A stretch of DNA of 64,000 bases from positions 11,092,860 through 11,156,859 of the forward strand of contig NC_059303.1 of assembly GCF_017591435.1 (NCBI RefSeq). Reading direction: 5' to 3'. Origin of the DNA: Portunus trituberculatus (taxonomy: Eukaryota > Arthropoda > Malacostraca > Decapoda > Portunidae). Every line of letters begins with the position of its first letter. Position 1 is the stretch's first letter. A model generated the notes under the pieces. The model worked only from the letters and a program-made list of their open reading frames with translations, had not been told where the DNA came from and did no database searches. Shown here in pieces: positions 40,741 through 51,780 of this stretch. The position numbers and the translations under genes were made by a program.

Positions 40741-40986
40741 TGGATAGAGCAGACAGACAGAAAGAGACTAGGATGGAGCAGTAGACTAAAAAAAGTGACA
40801 AGTGACTAAACAATCAGACTATAAGGATAAAAATAAGAATGTTTATGGAACCAATGCAAGTCATTAAAAGTCTACCAACTAAATAATAGGAACATACCAA
40901 CACTTATCAAAGGAGACCAATAGGTAAAATAAAGTAATAATGCCACATACACTGCAAGACTAAACTAAGAAATTTAAAGGTAGCAA

Positions 40987-41106
<120 letters not shown>

Positions 41107-41274
41107 AAACATACACGCTAAAAGATGACATAAATGCTAATTCAACGAGCAAGACTCAAGTGTCGTAAGGGTGAATAAAGCACAAAAGCATCATAATTCT
41201 GTGCTGTAAACAAGGCTAAGTTGATTTTAAAGCAACACTTATTCTCAATGGCTCAAAAAAATACATGTAAAGTT

Positions 41275-41277
<3 letters not shown>

Positions 41278-41361
<84 letters not shown>
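41278..41361. repeat. (GA)n microsatellite, about 84 bp
   Basis: Pure GA tract. Confidence 0.98.
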
Positions 41362-41363
<2 letters not shown>

Positions 41364-41934
41364 AAGGAAAAGTCAATAAAACAGGTTTTTATGTTATCTT
41401 TTATATGCTGTGGTGTTATTGTACAGAAGGTATTAAGGAAAAGGAGGAAATAATTCAATGTTGTGGAGAATTTAAGTGTAACATAAAAGTTGATCTCAAA
41501 GATATATTGGGTGAAAGATACAGAAATTGCAATAAAATACACAAGCGAAGAGGGCAACACATGTAAACATTGATATATACATCAGGGAAATAAATGACTG
41601 TAAAAAAAAAAAATGTAAAACAAACAAATCACATATAACAGATAAATGCATTTCAATTTGGCGTAACATGTTATCACTAAAACAATTATGAAAATACAAA
41701 TATTTACACAGGAAGGGGAAGAAGCAGCGCAAGGCGAAGAGAAAAAGATGAAGAGAGAATGAATATAATGAGATGTGTAACAGTTAGTAAAGAAAATTAA
41801 ATATAGTTTTGGGTTGAATAACAGTAGCAGCAAGAGGAGGAGGAGGGGGAGGAGGAGTAGGAGGAGGAGGTGGACGGGGGTACAGGAAAAAGGGATAGGA
41901 TCTAGAATAGAAAACAAAGGAGGGGAGAGTAAAG

Positions 41935-42062
41935 AAGAAGAAGAAGTAGAAGAAGAAGAAGAAGAAGAAGAAGAAGAAGAAGAAGAAGAAGAAGAAGAAG
42001 AAGAAGAAGAAGAAGAAGAAGAAGAAGAAGAAGAAGAAGAAGAAGAAGAAGAAGAAAAAGAA
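41935..42062. repeat. (GAA)n trinucleotide array, about 120 bp
   Basis: Nearly perfect GAA units. This is the core of a 0.6 kb purine-only domain (about 41,825-42,450). Confidence 0.98.
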
Positions 42063-42189
42063 GACGTGGAGGAACAGGATGAATAGGAGGAGGAAGAGGA
42101 CCAGAAGGAGGAGAAAGAAGAGAAGTAGGAGGTCCAACCGAAGCAACAGTAGGAGTGGTAAGAGCAGGAAGTGTTAGTGAGGTTAAGAA

Positions 42190-42245
42190 AGAGGAGGAGG
42201 AGGAGGAGGAGGATGGGGGGAGGAGGAGGAGGAGGAGGAAGAGGA
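42190..42245. repeat. (GGA)n tract
   Basis: GGA units with a GGGGGGA interruption. It belongs to the same purine domain as the GAA array. Confidence 0.93.
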
Positions 42246-43232
42246 ACGGGAGAAGGAGAAGGGTGGTTGGAGGAGGTTGCAGTGGTTGTGACATAGCGAT
42301 TGTTATAATACCATAAGGTGTATGGTAGAGCTGAGGTGGCAGTGATAATGGTGGTGTAGTGGTAAAGGAGGATGTGAAAAGAGGGTCAAGAAATGAGGAG
42401 GGGAAGGAGAATGAAGGGGATGAGAGGGAAAAGGAAAAGGAAGAAAAGGGGAACGTGTTAGGCGGAAGTTGATAATTAGTGTGGCTGGGGTCGCTGCGTC
42501 ATCTTCATCGCTTTATAACCATTAAAACGTAGATGTCTTTTTAAAGTCCTAAAGTAAAGCAAGAAGACGGAAATTCCTTTATCATGACCATTCCACGGAT
42601 TATCATTTAGTTTCGCTTCCCGCACTTTTTTTTCCTGATTACGTAACACATCGTAAAAAACATTCACATAAGAGTTTATCATCTAAGTGTTATTGCAAAG
42701 AAAAAAAATTATCTAACACTTGCAATTCAGCTATTGAATGTAAAATAAAATTATGCACGTATATCTTATCTTTATAACCAAACGTGTTTTTGAATAATAA
42801 ATACTATTGCAAACAACATTTTTTCTTGACCAATTGAAAAAAAAAAAAAATAGGTGGTGCAACATTGGCTAGAAGTGTTTCCTAGGTGATATCATTGTGT
42901 ACTTTCTGTATCCTCGACAACGCTTCCATGCGAGTTTTTCGTCTCGCTGTTACTGTGCATATGTGTTGTCTGTGCTTTGTAGAACACATGTACCAGCTGT
43001 GGAGCTTGTGGCGTGATGGTGTTGTGTTGGCAAGTAATGATTATCATGCAACACGCCGACTCGAAAAGCCCCTTTATATCCTAGCATGTATTCATATTTC
43101 TTTTCGCCGAAATTTTCAGTAATATTTAGTTTGCAGTTTGTGATAATGTGTTGCTTGTTTGAATTTATTTTTTAAGCCTTGCAGCCATAAATGGTTGTAT
43201 TTTATTATTGCTGATGTTTTTTTTTTTTCTTT

Positions 43233-43234
<2 letters not shown>

Positions 43235-43288
<54 letters not shown>
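43235..43288. repeat. (GT)n microsatellite, about 54 bp
   Basis: Pure GT tract after a T-rich run. Confidence 0.98.
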
Positions 43289-43290
<2 letters not shown>

Positions 43291-43436
43291 ATGAATGGGT
43301 GAATGCGTATAAGTAACTCTTAAAATACGATAGCAACTCCAACATTATATCACCTTCTATAATGATTTTAACATTGTTATTTTTGTTGTTGCTAATGATG
43401 GTGTTGTTGATCTTATCAATATAATAATATTGAGTG

Positions 43437-43466
43437 CTTTTATTGTTATTATTATTACTATTATTA

Positions 43467-43501
<35 letters not shown>

Positions 43502-43605
43502 GCTATTATCATTATTATTATGATTATTACTATTATCATTATTATTATTATTATTATTACTATTATTATTATTATTATTATCATTATTATTATCATCATT
43601 ACTGC
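43437..43605. repeat. Imperfect (ATT)n array, about 165 bp
   Basis: ATT units broken by ACT, ATC, GCT and ATG variants. It looks older than the pure tracts around it. Confidence 0.95.
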
Positions 43606-43824
43606 ATCCTTTTCGTTCATGTAATTCGTTAATTTATCCTGCTCCTTACAGATAAGTGTACCAGAATAAAACTTTGTACTTTATGAACAATATGGGAATT
43701 TCCTACTTTCCCACAATCATTGATGTGGAAGGACAGAAAGTTCACACCAAAGGGGAAGTGAGGCCTTTGCACGCCGCAGGACACGTGTAGCGCAGATGGT
43801 AGGTGAGAACAAGGACAAGAATAA

Positions 43825-43825
<1 letters not shown>

Positions 43826-43859
<34 letters not shown>
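43826..43859. repeat. (GT)n tract, about 34 bp
   Basis: Short pure GT tract. Confidence 0.96.
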
Positions 43860-46800
43860 GAGAATAGTAATGAATTTTATGGTTTTGTAATCATCATTAT
43901 TATTTTGGATATCTTGGTATTATCACTTCCTCTAACCTGCACTTAAATCTCTTGTCTATTTGTTTTATCTTGTTCACTTATAGATTTACTTTTGCAATTG
44001 CCTGTGTAAGAAAAAAAAAAAAGGATCACATAAATATGAGAAGCAGCTGAAAGACCATATTGATTAGCTGGATGGAATCAGATTCACTGCAGTCGTCGCA
44101 CACTTATGGTTTGTTGCACTTTCTGTTTGATACATTTTGATCCTGTGTATGCTAATTCATAAACAACAACTCCCCGCACTGAATGTAGGCTATATAGCTA
44201 AGATAGTGTTAGGCCGTAGTGGGAAGGTTTTACTGCAAGGATAGATTGTTAGGCCTCACTGAAATACTCTGTAATGGTGAGACTTTCTGTATCTTCTGCG
44301 GTTTCTCTGAATTGCAGGTAAATGGAAAATTCGAGATTACGCAATTTACCAAGTCTTATATATCAATCTGGACCGAAGTGGCTCGTGAAAGACGCTTCCG
44401 TAGCTCTGTTTATGAAGATTAGCTTCGCTGCGTGACGCCACACACCTACACCACGCTGCACCTCTCGGATATGGCAAGTGGCCGAGGTGTTTGTTGGTGG
44501 CGTGCTACAATCTTCATCAATTTTAACTTTCTGTCAAGATCCAACCCATTACAGCTGAATAAAACAATCACACAGTACAATGTGTTATAGAAGTTGCCGA
44601 TTGGTGATATGCTTGATAATTCGTGTATCTAAATGCCTCTTACATTTTATTCACTAAGCAGCTTTTCATATTAATCATATTAGACTTATAGCAGGTGCTA
44701 CTATATGAATGTCATCATGACTGTATAAACAAATAAGAAATAGGTAAATACGGCAAAGAAGCGGAGGGTGGAATCGTGTATCAGCTGATCACGTGGTGAG
44801 GCGAGGAGTGTGAGTTACCAACTGATGTATTTCATGATATATTATGTAATTGCTCAAAGTAAAGATATTTCCTACATATTCAATATTTTTTTCATTAACC
44901 TTTTATTCTATTTAGTTATCAATATAAGCCAATAGCTTACAGCAAATATTTTATTTATTTATTTATTTATTTACGTACTACGTTGAGATTATTTCTTTGT
45001 ACAATAATAAGCCAATCATTGTATTCATTCACACGAAATAATAAAACAATGTTATACTTTTATTTCTATTTTAAATACCGAAAAATATGCTATAAATGTG
45101 TAGTAAACACTCTTTATGAGACTAAATAATTTTACATTGTATTGTGCATGACCTGGATATATACAGTTCAAGGCCACCCTCGACATAGCCTCTTCTCGGT
45201 GTCTCGAGAACGACGCACGTGTGAAGTTGTGGCATAGATGATTGATCACCTCGCATTTTGAAAGCCTCCGTTAAGTTCTACAGGAGAGTCAATTCTATCA
45301 CAACTGTCACTAACGGGAGTCAAGTGAGGCGAGACTCCTTCCAATGACAATGATTTTCGTGTCAAGTGTCATTGCATGAGAAGGGACTATCCGGAGTAAG
45401 GGGCGAGGCTATGCAGTACTAGTTTCCTTCTTTGTGTGAGTATGTGCGTGTGTTAATGGACGGTAAACATTGCTGGAGGATGTGAGTGCTTCCTAGATTG
45501 TGTCGGCTATTTTGGCGTCTTCATCATGCCTACACAGCAGCCATGGTAAGGTGAGTGATGAGTCTTTCAGGCCCATATGGGAACTGGTGAGCGTGTAGTA
45601 ACTGCAGACCACAAGCGGGGCGAAGCAGGCTTGTCATGCTGAGTAACAGGTTGTTTCTGCCTATCCACTATGATTCCCATGCTCCTGTGATAGGTTTTTA
45701 ATGTTGTTTTTTTTCTTCTTTTCCAGGCTAATGTTGCTTCCGAGTGGTTAGGGTTAACTATTATGGTAGGATTATTATGTTAACATTTTCAGGCTTACTC
45801 ATATGGTTCCATGTTTTATATTTATTCACCTTTATTTGGGTTGTCGTACGATTAAAGTGGAACTACCCTTGGATTTATAGAAATAGAAAATCTTGAAATG
45901 TTTTATTGTTGTCACTGATAATGATGACCTCATGTTTTTGCTCCTATTATACATTTCCTTTTGCCACTTGGCCATAAATGTCTTAGATTTACCAGAGTCA
46001 TCTACCTAAAGTATCCGCTTGAATATAGCGCTACCCCAAAACTTTTAGGTGGCATTTAGAATAACGGAACAAATAATTAATATTGAAAATGATGAAAATA
46101 AACAAACGTTGAAACTCACCCGTAAAAAGTGTGTATCAAGCGGAAAACATCCGAAAAAAAAAAGAAAATTACAATGTTGTGGTCATGAAACTGTGGTCGT
46201 GATTTGATGGAGAAGTAATTGAAGTAAGTAATAGTATGATGAAACAAATGTTACTTTTTATAGTAAAAAATGTATTGGGCATTCGTAGCTGTGTATTGCA
46301 AGTGTTAGATTAAAGGAGATCGTTAATTACTTTGACAGGTTTGGTGAGGGAAGGTGTGCTGGAGAAAGAAGTGAGAGTTGCAGGAAAGGAGGAGAAAAGG
46401 GGAAAAAAAGCGAGAATGACTAGAAGGAAGAGGAAATGTCATATACGTTACTCATTATAGTAGACAGATTGCTTTGTCACTAATAATTGCACACATTGAC
46501 AGTAATGACATTTTTTTATATCGAACTAATGGTAGGTTTGTGTTCAGATCTTGACAAAACATGTTGGATGATCACTTTACTTTACTTGATATAATGTGAT
46601 GAATGCAGTGATACAGCAATTAAGTATTCGAGTTCACCACAATCTTCTTGCCGCTCAGCTGTGTGGATAATTAATGACGTGGATAGACAAACTTGGGCAG
46701 AAGATATGAATGTCTTGTCCCAATATTGCTGGATGGAATGTTTTTTGTGTTCCTACATATGTTAATAGATCTTCTCTGTGATGGCTTGGTTGCCCTGTCG

Positions 46801-46958
46801 GTCCAATGAAGGTTCAACGGCTGTGAGTAAACATGTATTGCGGGATGTGGTTAAATGGGGAAGATTTTTGTTTTAGGTAACTTCTTTGTTGTTTTCCTTA
46901 TGATAATTTAACAATATTGTTGTTATTCACTTTATCATCTTTATACATGAAATTGGAA

Positions 46959-46960
<2 letters not shown>

Positions 46961-47025
<65 letters not shown>
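46961..47025. repeat. (AC)n microsatellite, about 65 bp
   Basis: Pure AC tract. Confidence 0.98.
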
Positions 47026-47030
<5 letters not shown>

Positions 47031-47335
47031 TAACCAAAATGTCAGTTCTGTTTTCTCCTTACCTGAAATGTAACATGTTTGTATGTGTGAGGCTACCCAC
47101 AGACAACATTCTTTTTTTGTGTGGTGTTGCAGGAAGAGAAAAAAGTAATTATACGATAGGAAGAAGGATCCCCTGAGTGAAAGGAAGATGACAATCAGGA
47201 CAGTGCCATTGCCACTTTTAGCACACATAATGATCAGTTGTGTCTGGCAGTGGCCCAGGTAAATGATAACATCCTTGACCTATCCGTTACTCTAAACACT
47301 ACATGATAAAATGTATATTAGCGGCATGGTGTGCG

Positions 47336-47396
47336 GGGCCGTGACAGCAGCAGCATCTCACCTTCCGCCTGTGATAAGCCCCGCCTGTCACGGCCC
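47336..47396. other. Perfect 12-bp inverted repeat with 37-nt loop
   Basis: GGGCCGTGACAG at 47336-47347 pairs perfectly with CTGTCACGGCCC at 47385-47396. The arms are GC-rich in an AT-rich neighbourhood, and the sequence is non-repetitive. As RNA the stem would be stable, but the loop is long and the pairing does not extend outward as expected of a microRNA precursor. It could be a regulatory palindrome, a structured RNA or a relic of terminal inverted repeats. Confidence 0.6.
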
Positions 47397-47490
47397 AGAG
47401 TTATGAGTTCAGTCGCGCCGTGGAAAATCAGTTGGTTGGAAAAAATAGCGGGTAATATATGGTCGTAAATTGGATGTTTAGGAACATTAT

Positions 47491-47545
47491 GTATATTAAT
47501 GTATATTAATGACTAATTATGAGGAAATTAGCGACTAATTACGAG
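47491..47545. promoter_or_regulatory. Dense cluster of homeodomain-type TAAT/ATTA sites
   Basis: GTATATTAAT occurs twice in tandem (47491-47510). It is followed by GACTAATTATGAG, AAATTAG and GACTAATTACGAG. The two CTAATTA units lie in near-identical context about 23 bp apart. At least five homeodomain cores fall in 55 bp. TAATTA is the consensus for Antp-class homeodomains. Auto- or cross-regulation by Hox proteins is a reasonable but unproven reading. Confidence 0.35.
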
Positions 47546-47625
47546 CGTCGAAATTGATCTCCCGCAAGTAAATGAGGTGTACTTGGCCAGCAATATACAT
47601 GTAAGTATGTATGTATGTGCATATA

Positions 47626-47751
<126 letters not shown>

Positions 47752-47975
47752 GGTTCAGTATACCCTCATACGTATATGTCACGAAATATTTGTTATTGTG
47801 TACACTGTATAATTATCTTAATCTTTCATCAAGGAAAACCAAGTGGTGAACCATGTTTCCCTGAATGCAAGCATCAGGTGGATGTTGAATCCACCAGCGC
47901 CCTCTGACTCATATTGGTGTGACGTGTGGAGTGTTGGGTGGCGATACTTATACAGCATTGAGTGCGTAGTATAGC

Positions 47976-47980
<5 letters not shown>

Positions 47981-48010
<30 letters not shown>
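47981..48010. repeat. (TG)n tract, about 30 bp
   Basis: Short pure TG tract, followed by a G-rich stretch to about 48,470. Confidence 0.96.
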
Positions 48011-48011
<1 letters not shown>

Positions 48012-48756
48012 CCTGAAGTGAGGTAAGGTATATGACAGTGGTAAAAGGATTGTGTTCTGTGGTAGCTATGTTCCAGAGTGTGTGGTTGGGAAGTGAGATA
48101 GAGCGCTGAGGTAAATAGAGGGCGTTGTGTAATGTGGTGCAGAGTGCAAGGGTGTGTGGTACGCTTGTGGTAATATGGAGAGAGAGAGGTGGATGGATGG
48201 AGGGAAAGGCAGGGCCGGACTACTGGGAGGGGAGGAGCTTGAGGTAAAGGTTGGGAGAGAGGATGGGTGAGGGAATTGGGGGGGGGATGGTTTGCTGGAG
48301 AGAGTTGGAGGGTCGGGTGGGAGAAGGCGGCGGCGCGGAAGGCGCAGGGCGTGCAGGCCAAGGGAGGAAGGATGAGGCGTGCGAGGGAGGAGGGGTGGAG
48401 GAAGGGAGAGGCAGGTGGGTTGATGGGCGAGGAGGATGTAGAGGCTACCAACACTTGTGCACCTACACGAGACAGCCTCGCTAACGCCGCTCCTCTCTGA
48501 TTTGTTTCCGTGTGACCTATCATCATCTTCGTTACTCTTGTTGCGAATGTTATTGATTCGACATACTGCTACTGAAAAAAATACAAACTCGAAAGAATTT
48601 TACCTGTAGAATCCAGGCGTTAGCTGGTCTACAGGTATTCATCATTTGCTTGCATGCTCTTTGTCTTAACACTGATGCATCGGATGTGACTGAAGAAATA
48701 CAATTATAAGTTACTGGATGAATTTTATGCAAAGAATAAACCTGATTGGAGTTTTT

Positions 48757-48861
<105 letters not shown>

Positions 48862-49480
48862 GTCCGTCCGTCTATCCGGTATGTACCAAACTGTGTGTGG
48901 TTTATAAAGAAGAAAAAATCCGTTAAATGTTTAATAAACATTATGTATACATTATTGAAGAGAAATAAAAATTACAATCGAACAGCAACAATTACATAGA
49001 TGTCTGTTTGTTGCAGGAATGTAATGAAAGTATGCATGAAGCACAGTTGATATTTGGCGCGGAGGAAGCAACTATATCCGGTAGAATGTTGATGGAGGAG
49101 GTGAGTTGCTGGTAATGATAAAGCAAGGAAGTGGCGGTCCGCTGTTTCTATCATTGTGGCGACTGACCCTGCGATAGCTGAGATACGCGATCCAATTATA
49201 TTCATGGGAGCACCTGAAGGGGACGAGAAGCAGGATATTCGCCAAACCCGTGGCGAAATATCCACTCACAAAATTGAATAGTTAATGACAGTTTATCAGT
49301 TAATATATTCCATACCTACTTCCTCCGCGTGCTTAATGTTGATAAGGTGGCAGTTTTTGTGTTTCCCTTTATTTAATGATTTTTTTTTATTTTTGTTGCT
49401 CACGAGTTGCTGATTTATTTTTGCGTGTTTTTGGATCTACTTCACCTTTATGTATATATATTTTTTCTAGATTGTACATA

Positions 49481-49485
<5 letters not shown>

Positions 49486-49575
<90 letters not shown>
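49486..49575. repeat. (CT)n microsatellite, about 90 bp
   Basis: Pure CT tract, followed by about 250 bp of CT-rich sequence. Confidence 0.98.
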
Positions 49576-49578
<3 letters not shown>

Positions 49579-49899
49579 ATCCAACACATCACTCTCAGTT
49601 TCTTTTCCTTCACTTTTCCTTTCATGACCTTATACTCTCCCAGTTTTCCTCCAGCCTCAGCTACTCTACCGTTTCCACCACAAGCACACCTTTAGCATCC
49701 CTCCTTCCCTTTCAGTATGTCCACCCCTTCGTTCTCCATCCCTCCTCCCTTCCCTCGTTCTCCACCCTGCTCACTTATTGCCACTACATCTCTCGTTATC
49801 TCTCCCTACCCGTATTTACCCGGCTAATCTTAGTGGACCATTGATACTCTGTTAATGTTCTCCAGCCACGGCGTTTTTTTCTTCATCAGAACGATGCAA

Positions 49900-49901
<2 letters not shown>

Positions 49902-49986
<85 letters not shown>
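49902..49986. repeat. (TG)n microsatellite, about 85 bp
   Basis: Pure TG tract, first of a TG-rich domain extending to 50313. Confidence 0.98.
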
Positions 49987-49989
<3 letters not shown>

Positions 49990-50039
49990 AAGTGAGTTAG
50001 TGAGTGAATTCATCTATTAACGATTTTTTTGTGTATGCG

Positions 50040-50040
<1 letters not shown>

Positions 50041-50109
<69 letters not shown>

Positions 50110-50179
50110 TGCTTGTGCGTGCGTGTGTGTACACGTGTGTGCGTGCGTACGTGCATTCGTGAGTTAGACTGTCGAAAGC

Positions 50180-50226
<47 letters not shown>

Positions 50227-50228
50227 AG

Positions 50229-50313
<85 letters not shown>
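50041..50313. repeat. (TG)n-(CGTG)n-(TG)n-(GA)n complex repeat
   Basis: Alternating purine-pyrimidine DNA: TG to about 50090, GCGTGCGT units to about 50155, a unique 25-bp bridge, TG again from 50181 to about 50275, then GA to 50313. Confidence 0.97.
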
Positions 50314-50316
<3 letters not shown>

Positions 50317-50798
50317 ACAGGTTACTCAGTTCAGCATAGTAGTAACCCTCTTCTATGTGTTGTTTGATGTTTTTCCTCCCGTCATGCGCAGTACTCCTTG
50401 GTCAGGCGAAGAATTCCTCGCTGGCGTTGTGTCCGCGAGATAGCGCTCCTTGTGTTTTTGCCTCCGCTGTGATTCATACCTCCATTCCGCAAAAGTATAA
50501 TAATTTTCTCCTAATACACGCTTGGTTTTCTTTGACCCACTGCCCTTTGGAAGCATCACATCGCGTGTTATATCCTTTATTACCCAATTTCCTTCACTAT
50601 TATGCCTTTGTTCTCTCTTTACTTCTTGAGGAAAAAAAGTGAATAACGCATTGCCACTCAGCCAGCAGCTTCCTCCTTGCGGGGAAGCCTGCGCCGTGTG
50701 TTTTTACGAAGCTTTCTCTTTCGTGTCGCTTCTTGGAAAATATACCTTTATTTTTGGATATTGCTATTGCTAGGTAATCTGATATGCTATTATAGTTT

Positions 50799-50806
<8 letters not shown>

Positions 50807-50881
<75 letters not shown>
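50807..50881. repeat. (GA)n microsatellite, about 75 bp
   Basis: Pure GA tract about 0.3 kb downstream of the candidate MDQIHN exon on the gene strand, where it reads (CT)n. Confidence 0.98.
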
Positions 50882-50882
<1 letters not shown>

Positions 50883-51173
50883 ATTTTAAGTAATTTGGAC
50901 ACTGATATGAGTGGATATATATTTTAATAGTAAATAACACGAATTTGATTTTTTTTCCTTCAACTAACTTATACTTTGAAGGAAAGTCGTAGGAAAAGAC
51001 GCAGGTGGCAGCCCACGCCAGAGCCAGCCAATATGAAACGGACAGAATACTCGATATGCTTACAGTGTGGGCGTAAGGCAACTACTAGCATCGGTCTGTT
51101 AAAACATTATTAAGGCCTTACACATATTGATATAATAAGTGAGCACAATAATAAAGATCGAAAAACTACTCAC

Positions 51174-51312
51174 TTCCTTGCCACTTCGGGTAATCGTCGT
51201 CTTCGTCGTGGTTGGTAGCTTGATCCGAATCTTCCGACGATGGCTTCTGCTTGAGTTGCTCGGCCTTGGCTAATCGCACTAACCAACTGCTTATATTATG
51301 TATCTGATCCAT
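51174..51312 (-). CDS. Candidate 5' coding exon, possibly an alternative abd-A N-terminus
   Basis: The minus strand encodes 46 codons from ATG at 51312, beginning MDQIHNISSWLVRLAKAEQ. It goes on through an acidic DEDDD block to YPKWQG, plus one base of the next codon. The start has A at -3 and G at +4, and it is the first ATG in its frame, with an in-frame TAA upstream near 51486. The exon ends at GGAA|GTGAGT, a full-strength donor, leaving one base over. That phase fits exactly the homeobox exon at 38728, which supplies two bases. The join would read AGT (Ser) before PNGCP. The peptide has no low-complexity repeat and I do not recognise it. YPKW resembles but is not the YPWM hexapeptide. Alternatives are a first exon of another minus-strand gene or a chance open frame. 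A matching phase alone happens one time in three. Confidence 0.4.
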
Positions 51313-51780
51313 ACTTGAGCGAATAGTAGAACTGTTTGTGCACACACTGAGAGAAACGGAGTTGTCCTTAATAGTCTCCGCGCCCAGCCGATGGTGAGGC
51401 AGATCTACGTTCGAGCGGCGTGCCTGTGGTTGGCAACATTGTTTGTTCACTGGTGAGACACTCCCTGTCTTCGCCACTTGGATTTATTCAACCCTGCGCA
51501 AAGTTCTGCCGCGTGAGGTTCTCCTGACGGAGGACAGCACTCTAGAACGAGCAGTCTATGTGACACTGCACGGGCTTGGATCACCCCAGCTTCAACACTG
51601 AAACCAGTCCTGGATTCCCCCATCTCTCTCCCCTGACACAAGCTCGAATTCGATCGCAAAAAATGCCCTCGCCATTGCCGCTAGGTACTGAGTACGACCC
51701 ACCCCCCGGCTCACACACCCCCGGCTCCCCCAAGCCGGCCACACGCTACTTCATCACGCCGCACCTGCTCTCCGCTCTCC
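51313..51780 (-). promoter_or_regulatory. CpG-rich flank and possible promoter of the MDQIHN exon
   Basis: The 5' side of the candidate exon is richer in G+C and CpG than its surroundings and nearly free of microsatellites. On the minus strand it contains TCAGT motifs of the arthropod initiator type, for example TACTCAGTACC near 51690 and TTTCAGTG near 51600. I see no clear TATA box at the matching distance. Confidence 0.22.
51368..51439 (-). other. Upstream ORF (23 codons) before the MDQIHN start
   Basis: On the minus strand an ATG at 51439 opens MLPTTGTPLERRS and ends with TAA at 51370..51368. This is 55 bases before the MDQIHN ATG and in a different frame. If this stretch is transcribed as a 5' leader, it could reduce translation of the main frame. 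The product has no recognisable domain. Confidence 0.3.

Noticed and set aside
47948..48526. 192-residue Pro/Ser-rich frame on the minus strand, considered as a Hox N-terminus
   Set aside because: No YPWM, no conserved Hox start motif and no suitable donor. The composition follows a G-rich low-complexity stretch and a TG repeat.
51166..51477. A longer version of the candidate exon starting at 51477
   Set aside because: The codon at 51477 is GTG, not ATG. The first ATG in the frame is at 51312.
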